This document shows positions 16,255 through 25,146 of a stretch of DNA of 41,469 bases, piece after piece. Each line of letters starts with the position of its first letter. Position 1 is the stretch's first letter. The position numbers and the translations under genes are program-made. The DNA is from CAZZKG01 sp964654825 (GTDB lineage: Bacteria; Gemmatimonadota; CAZMKB01). Below the pieces are notes generated by a model. It saw nothing but the letters and a program-made list of their open reading frames with translations, had not been told where the DNA came from and did no database searches. The stretch lies in contig CAZZKG010000030.1 of NCBI GenBank assembly GCA_964654825.1, positions 1-41,469 of the forward strand, written 5' to 3'.

Positions 16255-17115
16255 ATGAAATTTGGCATCATTGCGAATTACACTCACAAACGAACCCCCG
16301 AACTTGTCAGGAGTATCATCCGGTGGTGCACTGAGCATACGATCGAATTCTCAGTCGATAACGAGATCGCTCGAAGAGAAGATCTCAGAACTGTGGGGCT
16401 GGAAGAGAAGGAGCTGTCTGAACTCGATATGGTGATTGCGATCGGGGGCGACGGCACTATTCTCTCGACATCAGCACGTGTTTCCGGGAGTGGTACCCCG
16501 ATTTTTGGTATAAACGTTGGCGGCCTTGGGTTTCTAACCACAGCCACAGCAGATGATTACTGCAATTATCTCGAGAAACTTCTTAAGAAAGAATATGTCG
16601 TCCAGGACCGGATGATGCTCGAGGTATCGGTGTGCCGGGAGAGCGGTGGTGAAGACCGGGTTTTCCATGCCCTGAATGATGCTGTCGTCTACAAGGGATC
16701 ATTCTCGAGAATAGTCCAGTTGAAGATCCATGTTGGTGATGAAGAAGTCGGAGTGTTCCGGTCTGATGGTATAATCGTCTCCACCCCGACCGGGTCCACC
16801 GGTTATTCTCTTTCCTCCGGAGGGCCTCTCGTTCTGCCTGCGATGGAAGTCATCGTAGTAACTCCGATTTGTCCCCATACTCTCGGTGCCCGCCCCATCG
16901 TCATTCCCTCCGGCAGACGGGTGAGTATAGAGGTCATGTCCTCACGAATCGACGTGACACTCACTATCGACGGACAGAAAGGAACAGTCATGAGTGAGGG
17001 AAGTCTCATCAGGGTTTCCAAATCTGACCGGTCGACCAGGCTGGTGAGAATGCCGGATGAGAGTTTTTTCACTCTGCTGAGAAATAAACTGGGCTGGATT
17101 GCACGGGAGGAGTAG
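16255..17115 (+). CDS. nadK: NAD kinase
   Basis: This 286-residue enzyme phosphorylates NAD to NADP. Diagnostic motifs are GGDGTIL (64-70), GINVGGLGFLTTA, the NE/D-type region HALNDAVVYKG, and the binding loop DGIIVSTPTGSTGYSLSSGG. The family length and order fit throughout. The ATG has no obvious Shine-Dalgarno sequence. The gene is 37 bases after dxs and six bases before recN, in a continuous run on one strand. Confidence 0.96.
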   Translation: MKFGIIANYTHKRTPELVRSIIRWCTEHTIEFSVDNEIARREDLRTVGLEEKELSELDMVIAIGGDGTILSTSARVSGSGTPIFGINVGGLGFLTTATADDYCNYLEKLLKKEYVVQDRMMLEVSVCRESGGEDRVFHALNDAVVYKGSFSRIVQLKIHVGDEEVGVFRSDGIIVSTPTGSTGYSLSSGGPLVLPAMEVIVVTPICPHTLGARPIVIPSGRRVSIEVMSSRIDVTLTIDGQKGTVMSEGSLIRVSKSDRSTRLVRMPDESFFTLLRNKLGWIAREE

Positions 17116-17121
17116 AGTGTC

Positions 17122-18840
17122 GTGCTGTTAGAACTCAGTATACGAGATTTTGCGCTCATTAAACAACTGTCCATCCGGCTTTCCGAATCATTGAATATCC
17201 TCACCGGGGAGACGGGGGCCGGGAAATCCATCGTGATCGACGCGCTGCAGATTCTCCTGGGCTCGAGGGCGCTTCAGATAAAGATCAGGTCCGGGGCAGG
17301 ACGAGCCAGGGTGGAAGGGCTTTTTCGCCTGCGCGGTGATCATGAAGATCTCCTTTCTTCTATCAGAGATGCAGGGATCGAAACCGAAGAGGGAGAGATC
17401 GTAATCAGGCGGGAGTTGTACAGAGACGAGCCGAGCCGTTGCACCATAAATGGATACCTGGTGCCGGCGGCACTATTGAGAAAAGTCGGCCGGAAACTCG
17501 TTGATTTTCACGGTCAGCAGGAGACATCGAGCCTGAGAGGTCCCGCCAGCCAGTTGGGCCTGCTCGATACCTATGGAAATACCCGGGAACAAAGCAGACA
17601 GATCCGAACGCTGTACGAGAGCAGGAGTAAGCTTATCCGTGAGCTCGGGCGTGTCGATGCAGAACTCAAGGAGATCAATGAACGGGTGAAAGGGCTCGAA
17701 GAAGATATATCCGAGATTGACTCTGTCGGGGCTGCGGTCGGGGAGGAAGATGATCTGATCAGGCAAAAAGAGCTCATCAGCAACTTCGAGCAGATTTCGT
17801 TGCTAAGTGGCATAATTTTTGATACTCTTACTGATGATGAACACGGAATCGTCTCGGAGCTCTCGAGATTGGAGGGCCGTTTCGGTGAGCTCGTCTCACT
17901 GACAAAAGATCTCGAGGAACTCAAGAAGCAGCTCGAGGGAGCGCACTATACTCTCGAGGAGGTCGTAAGGAGACTGGGATCTTTCATCCAGGATATCGAG
18001 TACGATCCGGAGAAACTTGAATCGATACGCCTGCGTCTCGCCCAGATCGCCAGGGTGAAGAGGAGGTTCGGGAAGACCATCGAAGAGGTCACGAAATACA
18101 GGGAGTGGGCGGTCGAGAGTCTGGCGAGGCGGGAAGAACTCGATGTTAAGAAAAAACGCCTCGAAGAGGAGATCAACGAAATCGGTGAAAGGCTGCTGCG
18201 TGAATCAGAGAGACTCTCTTCGAGGAGAAATAAAGTCGCAAAGAAGCTCGAGAAGGAAACAGTGAAGGGCATGAAGAATCTGGGGCTCGAAAATGCACGG
18301 TTTCACGTTGAGATTTCCCGCCGCCCTGTCGCCGGTGACAGCAGGAATCCGGTTGATATGATCGGGAGAAGCGGCTTCGATCGAGTCTGTTTCATGGTAA
18401 GCACAAACCCGGGGGAACCGCTTCTGCCCCTGTCCCGGGTCGCTTCAGGCGGAGAGCTCTCGAGGATCATGCTCGCGATGAAAGCCGCGATCGCCGATCG
18501 GGACCGTACTCCTACTCTCATTTTTGATGAGGTAGATGCCGGCATCGGTGGTGAAGTGGGAGTCATGGTGGGTGAGAAGCTTGCTGAAATTGCAGCTGCA
18601 CACCAGGTACTCGTCGTAACTCATCTTCCGCAAATTGCGGTAAGAGCTCACGAACATCTCTTCGTTCAGAAGATCGAAGAAAAAGGTGAATCCGATATCC
18701 GGCTGAGGAAGCTGGATTGGAATGAGAGAACAGAAGAAATTTCCAGGATGCTGGGTGGTGACCCGATGAGCCGTATTTCTCAGGAGCACGCGCGGGAGAT
18801 GCTCGCCTCAGCGGGAAAAGGGGTCGAACAGGAGCACTGA
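17122..18840 (+). CDS. recN: DNA repair protein RecN
   Basis: RecN is an SMC-like ATPase that acts at double-strand breaks. The 572-residue protein has a Walker A GETGAGKS at 29-36, a long central coiled coil (about 150-370) rich in Glu, Lys and Arg, the ABC signature RVASGGELSRIMLAMK, and a Walker B LIFDEVDAGIGGEVG followed by VLVVTHLPQIA. Early residues ELSIRDFALIKQLSI are typical of the family. The GTG at 17122 is the first in-frame start, with GGAGG upstream at a long spacing. Confidence 0.95.
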   Translation: MLLELSIRDFALIKQLSIRLSESLNILTGETGAGKSIVIDALQILLGSRALQIKIRSGAGRARVEGLFRLRGDHEDLLSSIRDAGIETEEGEIVIRRELYRDEPSRCTINGYLVPAALLRKVGRKLVDFHGQQETSSLRGPASQLGLLDTYGNTREQSRQIRTLYESRSKLIRELGRVDAELKEINERVKGLEEDISEIDSVGAAVGEEDDLIRQKELISNFEQISLLSGIIFDTLTDDEHGIVSELSRLEGRFGELVSLTKDLEELKKQLEGAHYTLEEVVRRLGSFIQDIEYDPEKLESIRLRLAQIARVKRRFGKTIEEVTKYREWAVESLARREELDVKKKRLEEEINEIGERLLRESERLSSRRNKVAKKLEKETVKGMKNLGLENARFHVEISRRPVAGDSRNPVDMIGRSGFDRVCFMVSTNPGEPLLPLSRVASGGELSRIMLAMKAAIADRDRTPTLIFDEVDAGIGGEVGVMVGEKLAEIAAAHQVLVVTHLPQIAVRAHEHLFVQKIEEKGESDIRLRKLDWNERTEEISRMLGGDPMSRISQEHAREMLASAGKGVEQEH

Positions 18841-18865
18841 TCAGGGAACGATACAGGAGACAGCT

Positions 18866-19888
18866 ATGCCGGAACTCAGAAAAGATCCCATAACCGGACG
18901 ATGGGTTATCATATCAACTGAGAGAGGGAAGCGGCCGACGGATTTCGGAGTGGTGGAGGAGAAAAAGAAGGGGGGGTTTTGCCCGTTCTGCCCCGGGAAT
19001 GAGGACAAGACACCACCGGAAATTGTCGCCTACCGACCGAATGGCGGGAGCCCCAACTCCGAAGGTTGGATCGTCAGAGTCGTACCGAACAAGTACCCCG
19101 CACTGCAGATTGAGGGTGATCTCAACAGGCAGGGTCTCGGTATGTATGACAAGATGAACGGTATCGGGGCTCACGAGGTGATTATCGAAACTCCGGATCA
19201 TTCGAAGGATCTCGTTGATCTTTCGGTTGCCGATATCACGAGCGTCCTGTACGCAATCCGTGAGAGGGTTCTTGATCTGAGAAAAGACAAGAGATTCAAA
19301 TATATACTCTGCTTCAAAAACCACGGCCAGCCGGCAGGTGCTTCTCTGGAACACACTCACTGTCAGATCATCGCTGTCCCGACAGTACCGAAGAGGGCTA
19401 TCGAAGAGTTGGCCGGGAGCGAGAGCTACTTCACGTACAAAGAACGTTGTGTGTTCTGCGACATTGTGACACAGGAACTCCGCGATCTCGAACGACTCGT
19501 GATCCAGAATGATCACTATATTTCGGTCGAACCGTTCGCGCCGAGATTCCCGTTCGAGACATGGATTCTCCCGCTCCAACACAACTCGAGCTTCGAGAAG
19601 ATCTCAACCGACAACCTTTACCCTCTGGCTGAGATTCTTCAGAGAACACTGCAGCGGATCAACCGATCACTCGCAAATCCACCTTACAATATGATCATAC
19701 ATACGGCGCCCTGTCAGGATGCCCAGTACCCTCATTACCACTGGCATATTGAAATCATGCCGAAGCTCACCAAGGTGGCCGGATTCGAGTGGGGTTCCGG
19801 TTTCTACATCAACCCGACAACTCCCGAGAGCGCGGCCCGATTTATGAGAGAGCTGAAACTGGAGAAGAAGTCCGAAGTCAAAATCTGA
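18866..19888 (+). CDS. galT: Galactose-1-phosphate uridylyltransferase family (GalT-like HIT-superfamily nucleotidyltransferase)
   Basis: The 340-residue protein is a full-length GalT homologue. The zinc pair is visible as Cys39/Cys42 (FCPFCPG), and a second pair-like segment is CVFCDI. The active-site triad reads H163-T-H165-C-Q167 (EHTHCQ), with His165 as the expected uridylylated residue. HYHWHIEIMPK closes the C-terminal domain. GalT swaps UMP between UDP-glucose and galactose 1-phosphate. No galK, galE or galM is present and glgA lies next door. A role in glucose-nucleotide turnover for glycogen is therefore an alternative, as some GalT relatives act on ADP-sugars. ATG start with AGGAGA upstream. 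Confidence 0.85.
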   Translation: MPELRKDPITGRWVIISTERGKRPTDFGVVEEKKKGGFCPFCPGNEDKTPPEIVAYRPNGGSPNSEGWIVRVVPNKYPALQIEGDLNRQGLGMYDKMNGIGAHEVIIETPDHSKDLVDLSVADITSVLYAIRERVLDLRKDKRFKYILCFKNHGQPAGASLEHTHCQIIAVPTVPKRAIEELAGSESYFTYKERCVFCDIVTQELRDLERLVIQNDHYISVEPFAPRFPFETWILPLQHNSSFEKISTDNLYPLAEILQRTLQRINRSLANPPYNMIIHTAPCQDAQYPHYHWHIEIMPKLTKVAGFEWGSGFYINPTTPESAARFMRELKLEKKSEVKI

Positions 19889-20008
19889 AACATGGCCACG
19901 AAGGTCCGGAAGAGCAGGCCGTTATCTGAATCTCCCTGATGCCTCGATACTCTCTAATCGAGAGGGGTCAGCCTTATTTCTTTCACACAGAACAAACGGA
20001 GTGATGAC

Positions 20009-21508
20009 ATGAACGGTGACAACCTGAAGATTGTCTTCGTGTGTTCGGAAGCGGTACCCTTCGCAAAAACCGGTGGAATGGCTGATGTGCTGGGTTCTCT
20101 TCCTGAAGCAATCAGCAAGCTGGGACATACCGTTTCGCTGATCATCCCCCTTTACGGCAGCGTCGACCGGGAAAAATTCGACCTGGAGAAGCTGGCTGAA
20201 GTGATTGATGTACCTGTGGGGGAAGAGATAAAACGATGTGAGGTATACAGGTCGAAAGAGATCGAGGGAGTGGACACCTACCTGATCGATCACCCTGATT
20301 ACTTCGGACGTGAGTTTCTGTACGGCACCCCGGAGGGTGACTATCCCGACAATGATGACCGCTTCGCTTTCTTCTCGAGAGCTGCTCTTGAAGTCATGAC
20401 CGCCTGTGGCTTGACTCCGGATATCGTTCATTGTCACGACTGGCAAACTGGTTTGATACCGGTCTACCTTCGCATGGGCGAAATAGGCCTCGAAGGGTTC
20501 GAGAACTGCCGGGTGTTTTTCACCGTTCACAATCTTGCCTACCAGGGGAACTTCGAATTCGAAGCCCTGGAGAAGGCGGGTCTTCCTCCCTGGCTGTACA
20601 GGATGGAGGAGGGACTCGAATTCTACGGCAATGTCTCATATCTCAAGGGAGGCATCGTCTTCGCTGATGTCGTAACCACCGTGAGCCCATCTTACAGCCG
20701 GGAGATTCAGAAAGACGGGCTCGGTCTGGGATTCGAGGGGATTCTAAGGGCCAGGACGGATTCGCTTCACGGTATCGTGAACGGCATCGACTACAAAGAA
20801 TGGAACCCTGAGACCGATCCGTATCTTCCTGTGAAATACAGTCTTGATAAACTGTCGCCGAAACAGGAGATCAGGAAAGCCCTCCTAGAAAAATGCGGGC
20901 TCGAGCCCTCGGACGAACGTCTGGTAGTGGGAATGATATCGCGACTCGCCGAACAGAAGGGGCTCGACATAATGAGTGAGGCTCTTCCTCATCTGTTCGA
21001 CGAAGATGTTTACTTCGTTATCCTCGGATTCGGGGACAAGGTCTATCATGATCTCCTGGGTGAACTGGCTGAAAAACGGGATGACAGACTGTCGGTGACG
21101 TTCGCTTTCGACAACGAGTTTGCCCACATGATCTATGCGGGGAGTGATATCTTTCTCATGCCGTCCCGGTATGAGCCGTGTGGGCTTGGACAATTGATCG
21201 CCATGAAGTACGGCACTCCTCCTCTCGTCAGGGCTACCGGGGGTCTCAAGGATACGGTCTCACGTTACGATCCCGGGACGGGTTTCGGCACCGGGTTCGT
21301 TTTCGAGGATTACACGGAGGAAGCTCTGCTCGAGGAACTGTTGCGAGCCATCCATCTATACCGCAACAGGCGGAAGTGGCAGAAACTGGTCACAAATGCC
21401 ATGAGCCAGGACTATTCATGGGACGCCTCGGCCCTCCAGTACATTGATCTCTATCGGGAGGCACGAAAGAGGCAGGTGCACATACTTGCGACTGAGAGCA
21501 TATCGTGA
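20009..21508 (+). CDS. glgA: Glycogen/starch synthase (GT5, ADP-glucose type)
   Basis: The 499-residue GT5 enzyme adds glucose from a nucleotide donor to alpha-1,4-glucan. The nucleotide-binding KTGG is at 20-23 (FAKTGGMADVLGSLP). HCHDWQTGLIPVYL and FFTVHNLAYQG are family blocks. The C-terminal half has SRLAEQKGLD and the catalytic-region PSRYEPCGLGQLIAMKYGT, including the conserved Glu. Length and order are normal. It follows galT by 120 bases. Its stop codon shares bases (GTGA) with the start of the heptose kinase gene, so these are coupled. Confidence 0.94.
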   Translation: MNGDNLKIVFVCSEAVPFAKTGGMADVLGSLPEAISKLGHTVSLIIPLYGSVDREKFDLEKLAEVIDVPVGEEIKRCEVYRSKEIEGVDTYLIDHPDYFGREFLYGTPEGDYPDNDDRFAFFSRAALEVMTACGLTPDIVHCHDWQTGLIPVYLRMGEIGLEGFENCRVFFTVHNLAYQGNFEFEALEKAGLPPWLYRMEEGLEFYGNVSYLKGGIVFADVVTTVSPSYSREIQKDGLGLGFEGILRARTDSLHGIVNGIDYKEWNPETDPYLPVKYSLDKLSPKQEIRKALLEKCGLEPSDERLVVGMISRLAEQKGLDIMSEALPHLFDEDVYFVILGFGDKVYHDLLGELAEKRDDRLSVTFAFDNEFAHMIYAGSDIFLMPSRYEPCGLGQLIAMKYGTPPLVRATGGLKDTVSRYDPGTGFGTGFVFEDYTEEALLEELLRAIHLYRNRRKWQKLVTNAMSQDYSWDASALQYIDLYREARKRQVHILATESIS

Positions 21509-22512
21509 AACGTCTCTCCCGGGATCGGCTGGAACAGATCCTCTCTGAGATGCAGGGACGCAGTATCCTCATCATCGGGGACGTGATGCTGGATCGGTAT
21601 ATCACGGGCTCGGTGAACAGAATTTCTCCCGAAGCTCCGGTTCCCGTGGTAAATGTCAGGTCCGAACGTATCGCTCTTGGCGGAGCGGCCAACGTTGCAT
21701 GTAACGTGAAGGCTCTGGGGGGTAACCCTCTCCTCATAGGTGTCGTCGGTGATGACGAAACTGCGAGTGTCTTCAAACAGACTGCCGGGGGAAAGGGTAT
21801 CAATTGCGATTTCCTGATAACAGACAGTTCCCGTCCGACCACTCTCAAAACGAGAGTTGTAGCTCACAATCAGCAGGTCGTCAGGATCGATCAGGAACAA
21901 AAGCTCGATGTCGGTCCCGGTATCGAAAAAAAGATAATCGCGGTCCTTCGAAAACTCATGGGGCGATCTGACGCGGTTCTGCTCGAAGATTACAACAAAG
22001 GGATTCTCACGTCTCCCGTAATCAGGGAATGTATTCAGGAAGCGCACCAGCTCGGGAAGACGATTTCCGTCGATCCGAAGACAAGGAAATTTTTTGACTA
22101 CCGGGGGGCCACACTCTTCAAGCCGAACGAGAAAGAGCTCCTGAGCGCGATAGGAGAGATCTCAGCGGATAGGATGGAAGAGAAGGATTTTCTGCAGCAG
22201 GTGAGGAGAAAGATCGATTGTGAAAACCTCCTGATCACTCGTGGTGAAAAAGGGATGATACTCGTACAGAAGAACGGCGATCCGTTCTCGATTCCCACTG
22301 TGGCGAGAGAGGTGTTTGATGTGTCCGGAGCCGGAGATACAGTAATTTCTGCAGCTACTATGGCACTCTCTGTGGACGCAACGAGCAGGGAGTCGGCTAT
22401 AATCGCCAACTATGCGGCGGGAGTAGAGGTTTCCCGGGCAGGTGTTGCAGCAATCATCCCCGATGAGATCCTTGCCTCCTATGACTCTTTCAATGGGTCG
22501 GTCCATCGATGA
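21505..22512 (+). CDS. rfaE1: D-glycero-beta-D-manno-heptose-7-phosphate kinase (HldE kinase domain as a separate protein)
   Basis: The 335-residue PfkB/ribokinase-fold enzyme phosphorylates heptose 7-phosphate at C1 for ADP-heptose synthesis. Signatures: IIGDVMLDRYITG, SPEAPVPVVNV, LGGAANVACNVKALG, LLEDYNKGILT, DPKTRKFFDYRGATLFKPNE and the catalytic DVSGAGDTV near the C-terminus. E. coli HldE fuses this domain to the adenylyltransferase; here the two are separate genes overlapping by ATGA. GTG start within the glgA stop. This points to an ADP-heptose-containing LPS core or S-layer glycan. Confidence 0.93.
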   Translation: MKRLSRDRLEQILSEMQGRSILIIGDVMLDRYITGSVNRISPEAPVPVVNVRSERIALGGAANVACNVKALGGNPLLIGVVGDDETASVFKQTAGGKGINCDFLITDSSRPTTLKTRVVAHNQQVVRIDQEQKLDVGPGIEKKIIAVLRKLMGRSDAVLLEDYNKGILTSPVIRECIQEAHQLGKTISVDPKTRKFFDYRGATLFKPNEKELLSAIGEISADRMEEKDFLQQVRRKIDCENLLITRGEKGMILVQKNGDPFSIPTVAREVFDVSGAGDTVISAATMALSVDATSRESAIIANYAAGVEVSRAGVAAIIPDEILASYDSFNGSVHR

Positions 22513-23018
22513 ACGCTTACCGGTCGAAGCTTCTGTCACTCGATAAGCTGAAACCCGCACTCCAGAAAGCGCGCTCCGGTGGTAAGATCGTCGTGTTCAC
22601 CAACGGCTGTTTCGATATCCTGCACAGAGGGCACGTTTCCTATCTCGAGCAAGCCCGTTCGCTCGGTGATTTACTCGTAGTCGGACTGAACAGTGATGAT
22701 TCGGTGCGAAGGATCAAGGGCCCCGACCGGCCGATTTTTACCGAAAACGATCGGGCTGCCGTCCTTGCCGGCCTGACTTCAGTGAGTTATGTTACAGTGT
22801 TCGGAGAGGATACACCTCTCGAACTCATCACAACCCTCAGGCCGGATGTTCTGGTGAAGGGGGCAGATTGGAAGGTGGAGGACATCGTCGGGGGGAGGGA
22901 GGTGCTCGAGTGGGGTGGAGAGGTGAGGACAATCGAATATCTCGATGGCTATTCTTCGAGTGATGTAATCAACAGGATGAATAAACACGGACAGCTGAAT
23001 GACGATAACAAGAACTGA
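22509..23018 (+). CDS. rfaE2: D-glycero-beta-D-manno-heptose 1-phosphate adenylyltransferase (HldE C-terminal-type)
   Basis: The 169-residue nucleotidyltransferase converts heptose 1-phosphate to ADP-heptose. It has the cytidylyltransferase-like motif FTNGCFDILHRGHVSYLEQA with the HxGH histidines. The segment GLNSDDSVRRIKGPDRP is typical of RfaE2, as is LVKGADWKVEDIVGG. The gene starts four bases inside the kinase gene and overlaps rph by 20 bases, so these genes form a translationally coupled string. hldD, gmhA and gmhB are not in this window. Confidence 0.94.
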   Translation: MNAYRSKLLSLDKLKPALQKARSGGKIVVFTNGCFDILHRGHVSYLEQARSLGDLLVVGLNSDDSVRRIKGPDRPIFTENDRAAVLAGLTSVSYVTVFGEDTPLELITTLRPDVLVKGADWKVEDIVGGREVLEWGGEVRTIEYLDGYSSSDVINRMNKHGQLNDDNKN

Positions 23019-23766
23019 TGGACGAAACTTCGATGAACTCAGGGATGTGAAGATCGAGAAGAATTATCTTTCTAACCCCGAGGGTTCCTGTCTGATACGG
23101 GTTGGTGGTACACGAGTCCTCTGTACCGCGTCTGTCGAAGACGGTGTGCCCCCATTTCTCAGAGGGCAGGGGAGAGGCTGGTTGAGCGCGGAGTACGGCA
23201 TGCTCCCCCGGAGTACGACCAGACGAACCATCAGAGATCAATCGAGGGGCAGGATCAGCGGCAGGTCCCATGAAATCCAGAGACTCATCGGCAGGACTCT
23301 TCGCTCCGTGGTCAATCTGAATACGATCGGTGAACGTACCATCTGGGTCGACTGTGACGTTATCCAGGCGGACGGCGGTACGAGGACCGCTTCCATCACG
23401 GGCGGGCTCGTAGCCGTGTATGACGCGTGCAGGTGGATGGTCGAGGAAGGCATCGTGCCCGGACATGGTGTGATCGAATTTGTTGCTGCTGTGAGTGTGG
23501 GTATCATCGATGGTGAGCCGATGCTGGATCTCTCATACGTCGAGGATTCCAGAGCAGATGTCGATATGAACATCGTGATGACCGAGAGCGGGAAGTTTAT
23601 CGAGATCCAGGGGACGGCGGAACGACAACCATTCTCCACCGATCAGCTCGCACAGCTCCTCAGCCTCGCAAAAAACGGGGTGAGACAACTCGTGAATATT
23701 CAGAAACAGACACTCGGGGTAGAAGGGCCCACCGTGTGGAAGTTCCCCGCAGAGACCGACAAGTGA
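22999..23766 (+). CDS. rph: Ribonuclease PH
   Basis: RNase PH is a phosphorolytic 3'-5' exoribonuclease that trims tRNA 3' ends. The 255-residue sequence aligns with the family from RTDGRNFDELRDVKIEKNYL through GTRVLCTASVEDGVPPFLRG, EYGMLPRSTTRRT, the QADGGTRTASITGG block and LDLSYVEDSRADVDMNIVMT. The ATG at 22999 lies inside the preceding gene. The C-terminal tail is slightly longer than in E. coli. The gene order rph-rdgB is widely conserved. Confidence 0.95.
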   Translation: MTITRTDGRNFDELRDVKIEKNYLSNPEGSCLIRVGGTRVLCTASVEDGVPPFLRGQGRGWLSAEYGMLPRSTTRRTIRDQSRGRISGRSHEIQRLIGRTLRSVVNLNTIGERTIWVDCDVIQADGGTRTASITGGLVAVYDACRWMVEEGIVPGHGVIEFVAAVSVGIIDGEPMLDLSYVEDSRADVDMNIVMTESGKFIEIQGTAERQPFSTDQLAQLLSLAKNGVRQLVNIQKQTLGVEGPTVWKFPAETDK

Positions 23767-23774
23767 AAAACAGA

Positions 23775-24401
23775 ATGTCGAAAATTCTCGTCGCCACAAG
23801 GAATCAGGATAAGGTTACTGAGATCTTCAGACTTGTAGGAGACCTCGGGATAGAAGTGTGTGATCTGTCCGGGTTCCCCGACTTTCCGGAGATCGAGGAA
23901 GGGGGGGGGAGCCTCGAAGAAAACGCCCTCCTGAAAGCGCGTGAGGCTTCTGAGTTCACCGGATTCCCCGCTCTGGCTGATGACACGGGCCTGTTCGTCG
24001 ACGCCATCGATGGACAACCGGGCGTGTTCTCATCGAGGTTTGCCGGACCCGATGCGAGTTATGAAGAAAACTGCAGGCTCCTTCTCGAACGGATGCGGGG
24101 AGTGCCGAAGATAGGAAGGGGAGCGCGGTTTGTCTGTGTTGTGGCACTCGTTATCCCGGACGGTGAAGAGAAAATTTTCAGGGGCGAGGTTGAGGGGGTT
24201 ATTCTCGAAGAGTCGAAGGGGACGGGAGGTTTCGGATATGATCCCATTTTCTATCATCCTCCGTCACGAAGAACCTTTGCTGAGTTGGATCCCGCCGAGA
24301 AAAATACCATCAGCCACCGTGCCATCGCAATGCGGAAAGCGGTCCATTATCTGTCACTGGGTATCAAAAACAACAGTGAGTTGAAGTCTGACCCCGCCTG
24401 A
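23775..24401 (+). CDS. rdgB: XTP/dITP diphosphatase (RdgB/HAM1)
   Basis: This 208-residue house-cleaning enzyme removes non-canonical purine triphosphates. Motifs: ILVATRNQDKVTEI near the N-terminus, ENALLKAREASEFTGFPALA with DDTGLFVDA, GVFSSRFAG, FGYDPIFYHP, and the C-terminal SHRAIAM. The ATG at 23775 gives the family-typical start. A GTG at 23763, overlapping the rph stop as GTGA, would add four residues and remains possible. Neither start has a clear ribosome binding site. Confidence 0.94.
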   Translation: MSKILVATRNQDKVTEIFRLVGDLGIEVCDLSGFPDFPEIEEGGGSLEENALLKAREASEFTGFPALADDTGLFVDAIDGQPGVFSSRFAGPDASYEENCRLLLERMRGVPKIGRGARFVCVVALVIPDGEEKIFRGEVEGVILEESKGTGGFGYDPIFYHPPSRRTFAELDPAEKNTISHRAIAMRKAVHYLSLGIKNNSELKSDPA

Positions 24402-24404
24402 AAC

Positions 24405-24433
24405 TTGACACTCCGTCGTCTGGTACTTACTTT
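24405..24433 (+). promoter_or_regulatory. Candidate promoter for tRNA-Pro
   Basis: TTGACA at 24405-24410, a 17-base spacer and TACTTT at 24428-24433 lie directly after the rdgB stop. Initiation near 24440 would leave a short 5' leader before the tRNA. Confidence 0.5.
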
Positions 24434-24452
24434 TTCATGGGTCTTATACCGT

Positions 24453-24528
24453 CGGGGCGTGGCGCAGTCGGAAGCGCACCTGCTTTGGGAGCAGGGGGTC
24501 GCTGGTTCAAGTCCAGTCGCCCCGACCA
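24453..24528 (+). tRNA. tRNA-Pro (UGG anticodon)
   Basis: A full cloverleaf is readable. The acceptor stem is CGGGGCG (24453-24459) with CGCCCCG (24518-24524). The D arm is GCGC/GCGC. The anticodon stem is CCTGC (24479-24483) with GCAGG (24491-24495), around loop TTTGGGA with anticodon TGG at 24486-24488. The T arm is CTGG-TTCAAGT-CCAG. The discriminator and CCA are encoded (24525-24528). Total length is 76 bases. UGG reads all or most proline codons. Confidence 0.97.
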
Positions 24529-24729
24529 GTTTTTATGCGGTACGTTCCATACACAAAGTCTTGCAACCACCCTTTCCCTTCCGTGATGAGAATCGATTGA
24601 ATCTATCTTCTCCCCTTATTTCTGGTATCGCCGGCGGCTCGCAGGTCCGGGAAATAAGAACAAAATCGGAAGTCCCGGTCCTCTTCACCTCCGGAATCCG
24701 TTTTCTCACCGACACTTCATTCATAGTTA
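24529..24729. other. Intergenic stretch with one imperfect hairpin
   Basis: No convincing coding region is seen between the tRNA and the next promoter. An 8-bp perfect inverted pair, CTTATTTC at 24615-24622 and GAAATAAG at 24651-24658, encloses a GC-rich interior (CCGGCGGC...GGTCCGG). It has no T tract. It could be a repeat or a structured RNA element; I do not recognise it. Confidence 0.35.
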
Positions 24730-24758
24730 TTGACATACCGTAACGTGGTGAGTATTAT
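24730..24758 (+). promoter_or_regulatory. Near-consensus sigma-70 promoter before the 71-residue membrane protein
   Basis: A perfect TTGACA at 24730-24735 is followed by exactly 17 bases and TATTAT at 24753-24758. Predicted initiation near 24765 is about 60 bases before the start codon. Confidence 0.7.
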
Positions 24759-24823
24759 ATTGTTATTCGAATTCACCAATGATCGGACCGGTAGAGGTAC
24801 GTCTTTGAGAAGGAGGTGTGTCA

Positions 24824-25039
24824 GTGGGAAAATTGATGGGAATTATCGGGGGAGTTATCGCGATCCTCATCGGGATCATGGGCCTCGTAAGCTGGTGGTG
24901 TCAGTTCGTAGATCTGCTCAAGGGCATACTGCCGATTCTCCTCATCCTCTGTGGAGTGATTGCCCTGATCTTCGGGATCAGTGAAATGAAAGCACAGTCA
25001 ACGCTCCCCGAGAGTACGTCCCCTCCGAAGGGAGAGTAA
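24824..25039 (+). CDS. Small two-helix membrane protein of unknown function
   Basis: The 71-residue protein has two hydrophobic helices (about 4-27 and 34-53) joined by a short polar loop, and a hydrophilic C-terminal tail rich in Ser, Pro and Lys. The N-terminal helix starts MGKLMGIIGGVIAILIGI. AAGGAGGT at 24810-24817 is six bases from the GTG at 24824; the GTG at 24818 is too close to it. The gene stands alone between a tRNA and a terminator and has a very good promoter, so it is probably well expressed. I recall similar short proteins in other phyla but can name no function. Confidence 0.75.
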   Translation: MGKLMGIIGGVIAILIGIMGLVSWWCQFVDLLKGILPILLILCGVIALIFGISEMKAQSTLPESTSPPKGE

Positions 25040-25146
25040 TCAGAGGGGATACTCAATCCCGAGAGCAGTCCTCGATCCATGCGGGGCTGGGTGACATGGA
25101 GAATGTGGCGTTCTCGTAACGAATGAATGCCTTTACAGGGGGAATA

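Noticed and set aside
19943..19962. Hairpin CTCGAT/ATCGAG between galT and glgA as a terminator
   Set aside because: The stem is only six base pairs and the following bases are not a T tract.
21505..23018. A frameshifted bifunctional hldE
   Set aside because: Both parts have normal lengths, their own start codons and an ATGA overlap, so they are two separate genes as in many bacteria.
24375..24400. GTCTGACCCC string at the rdgB 3' end as a possible mobile repeat
   Set aside because: There is only a single copy in this window and it lies in the coding end of rdgB; no inverted partner was found.
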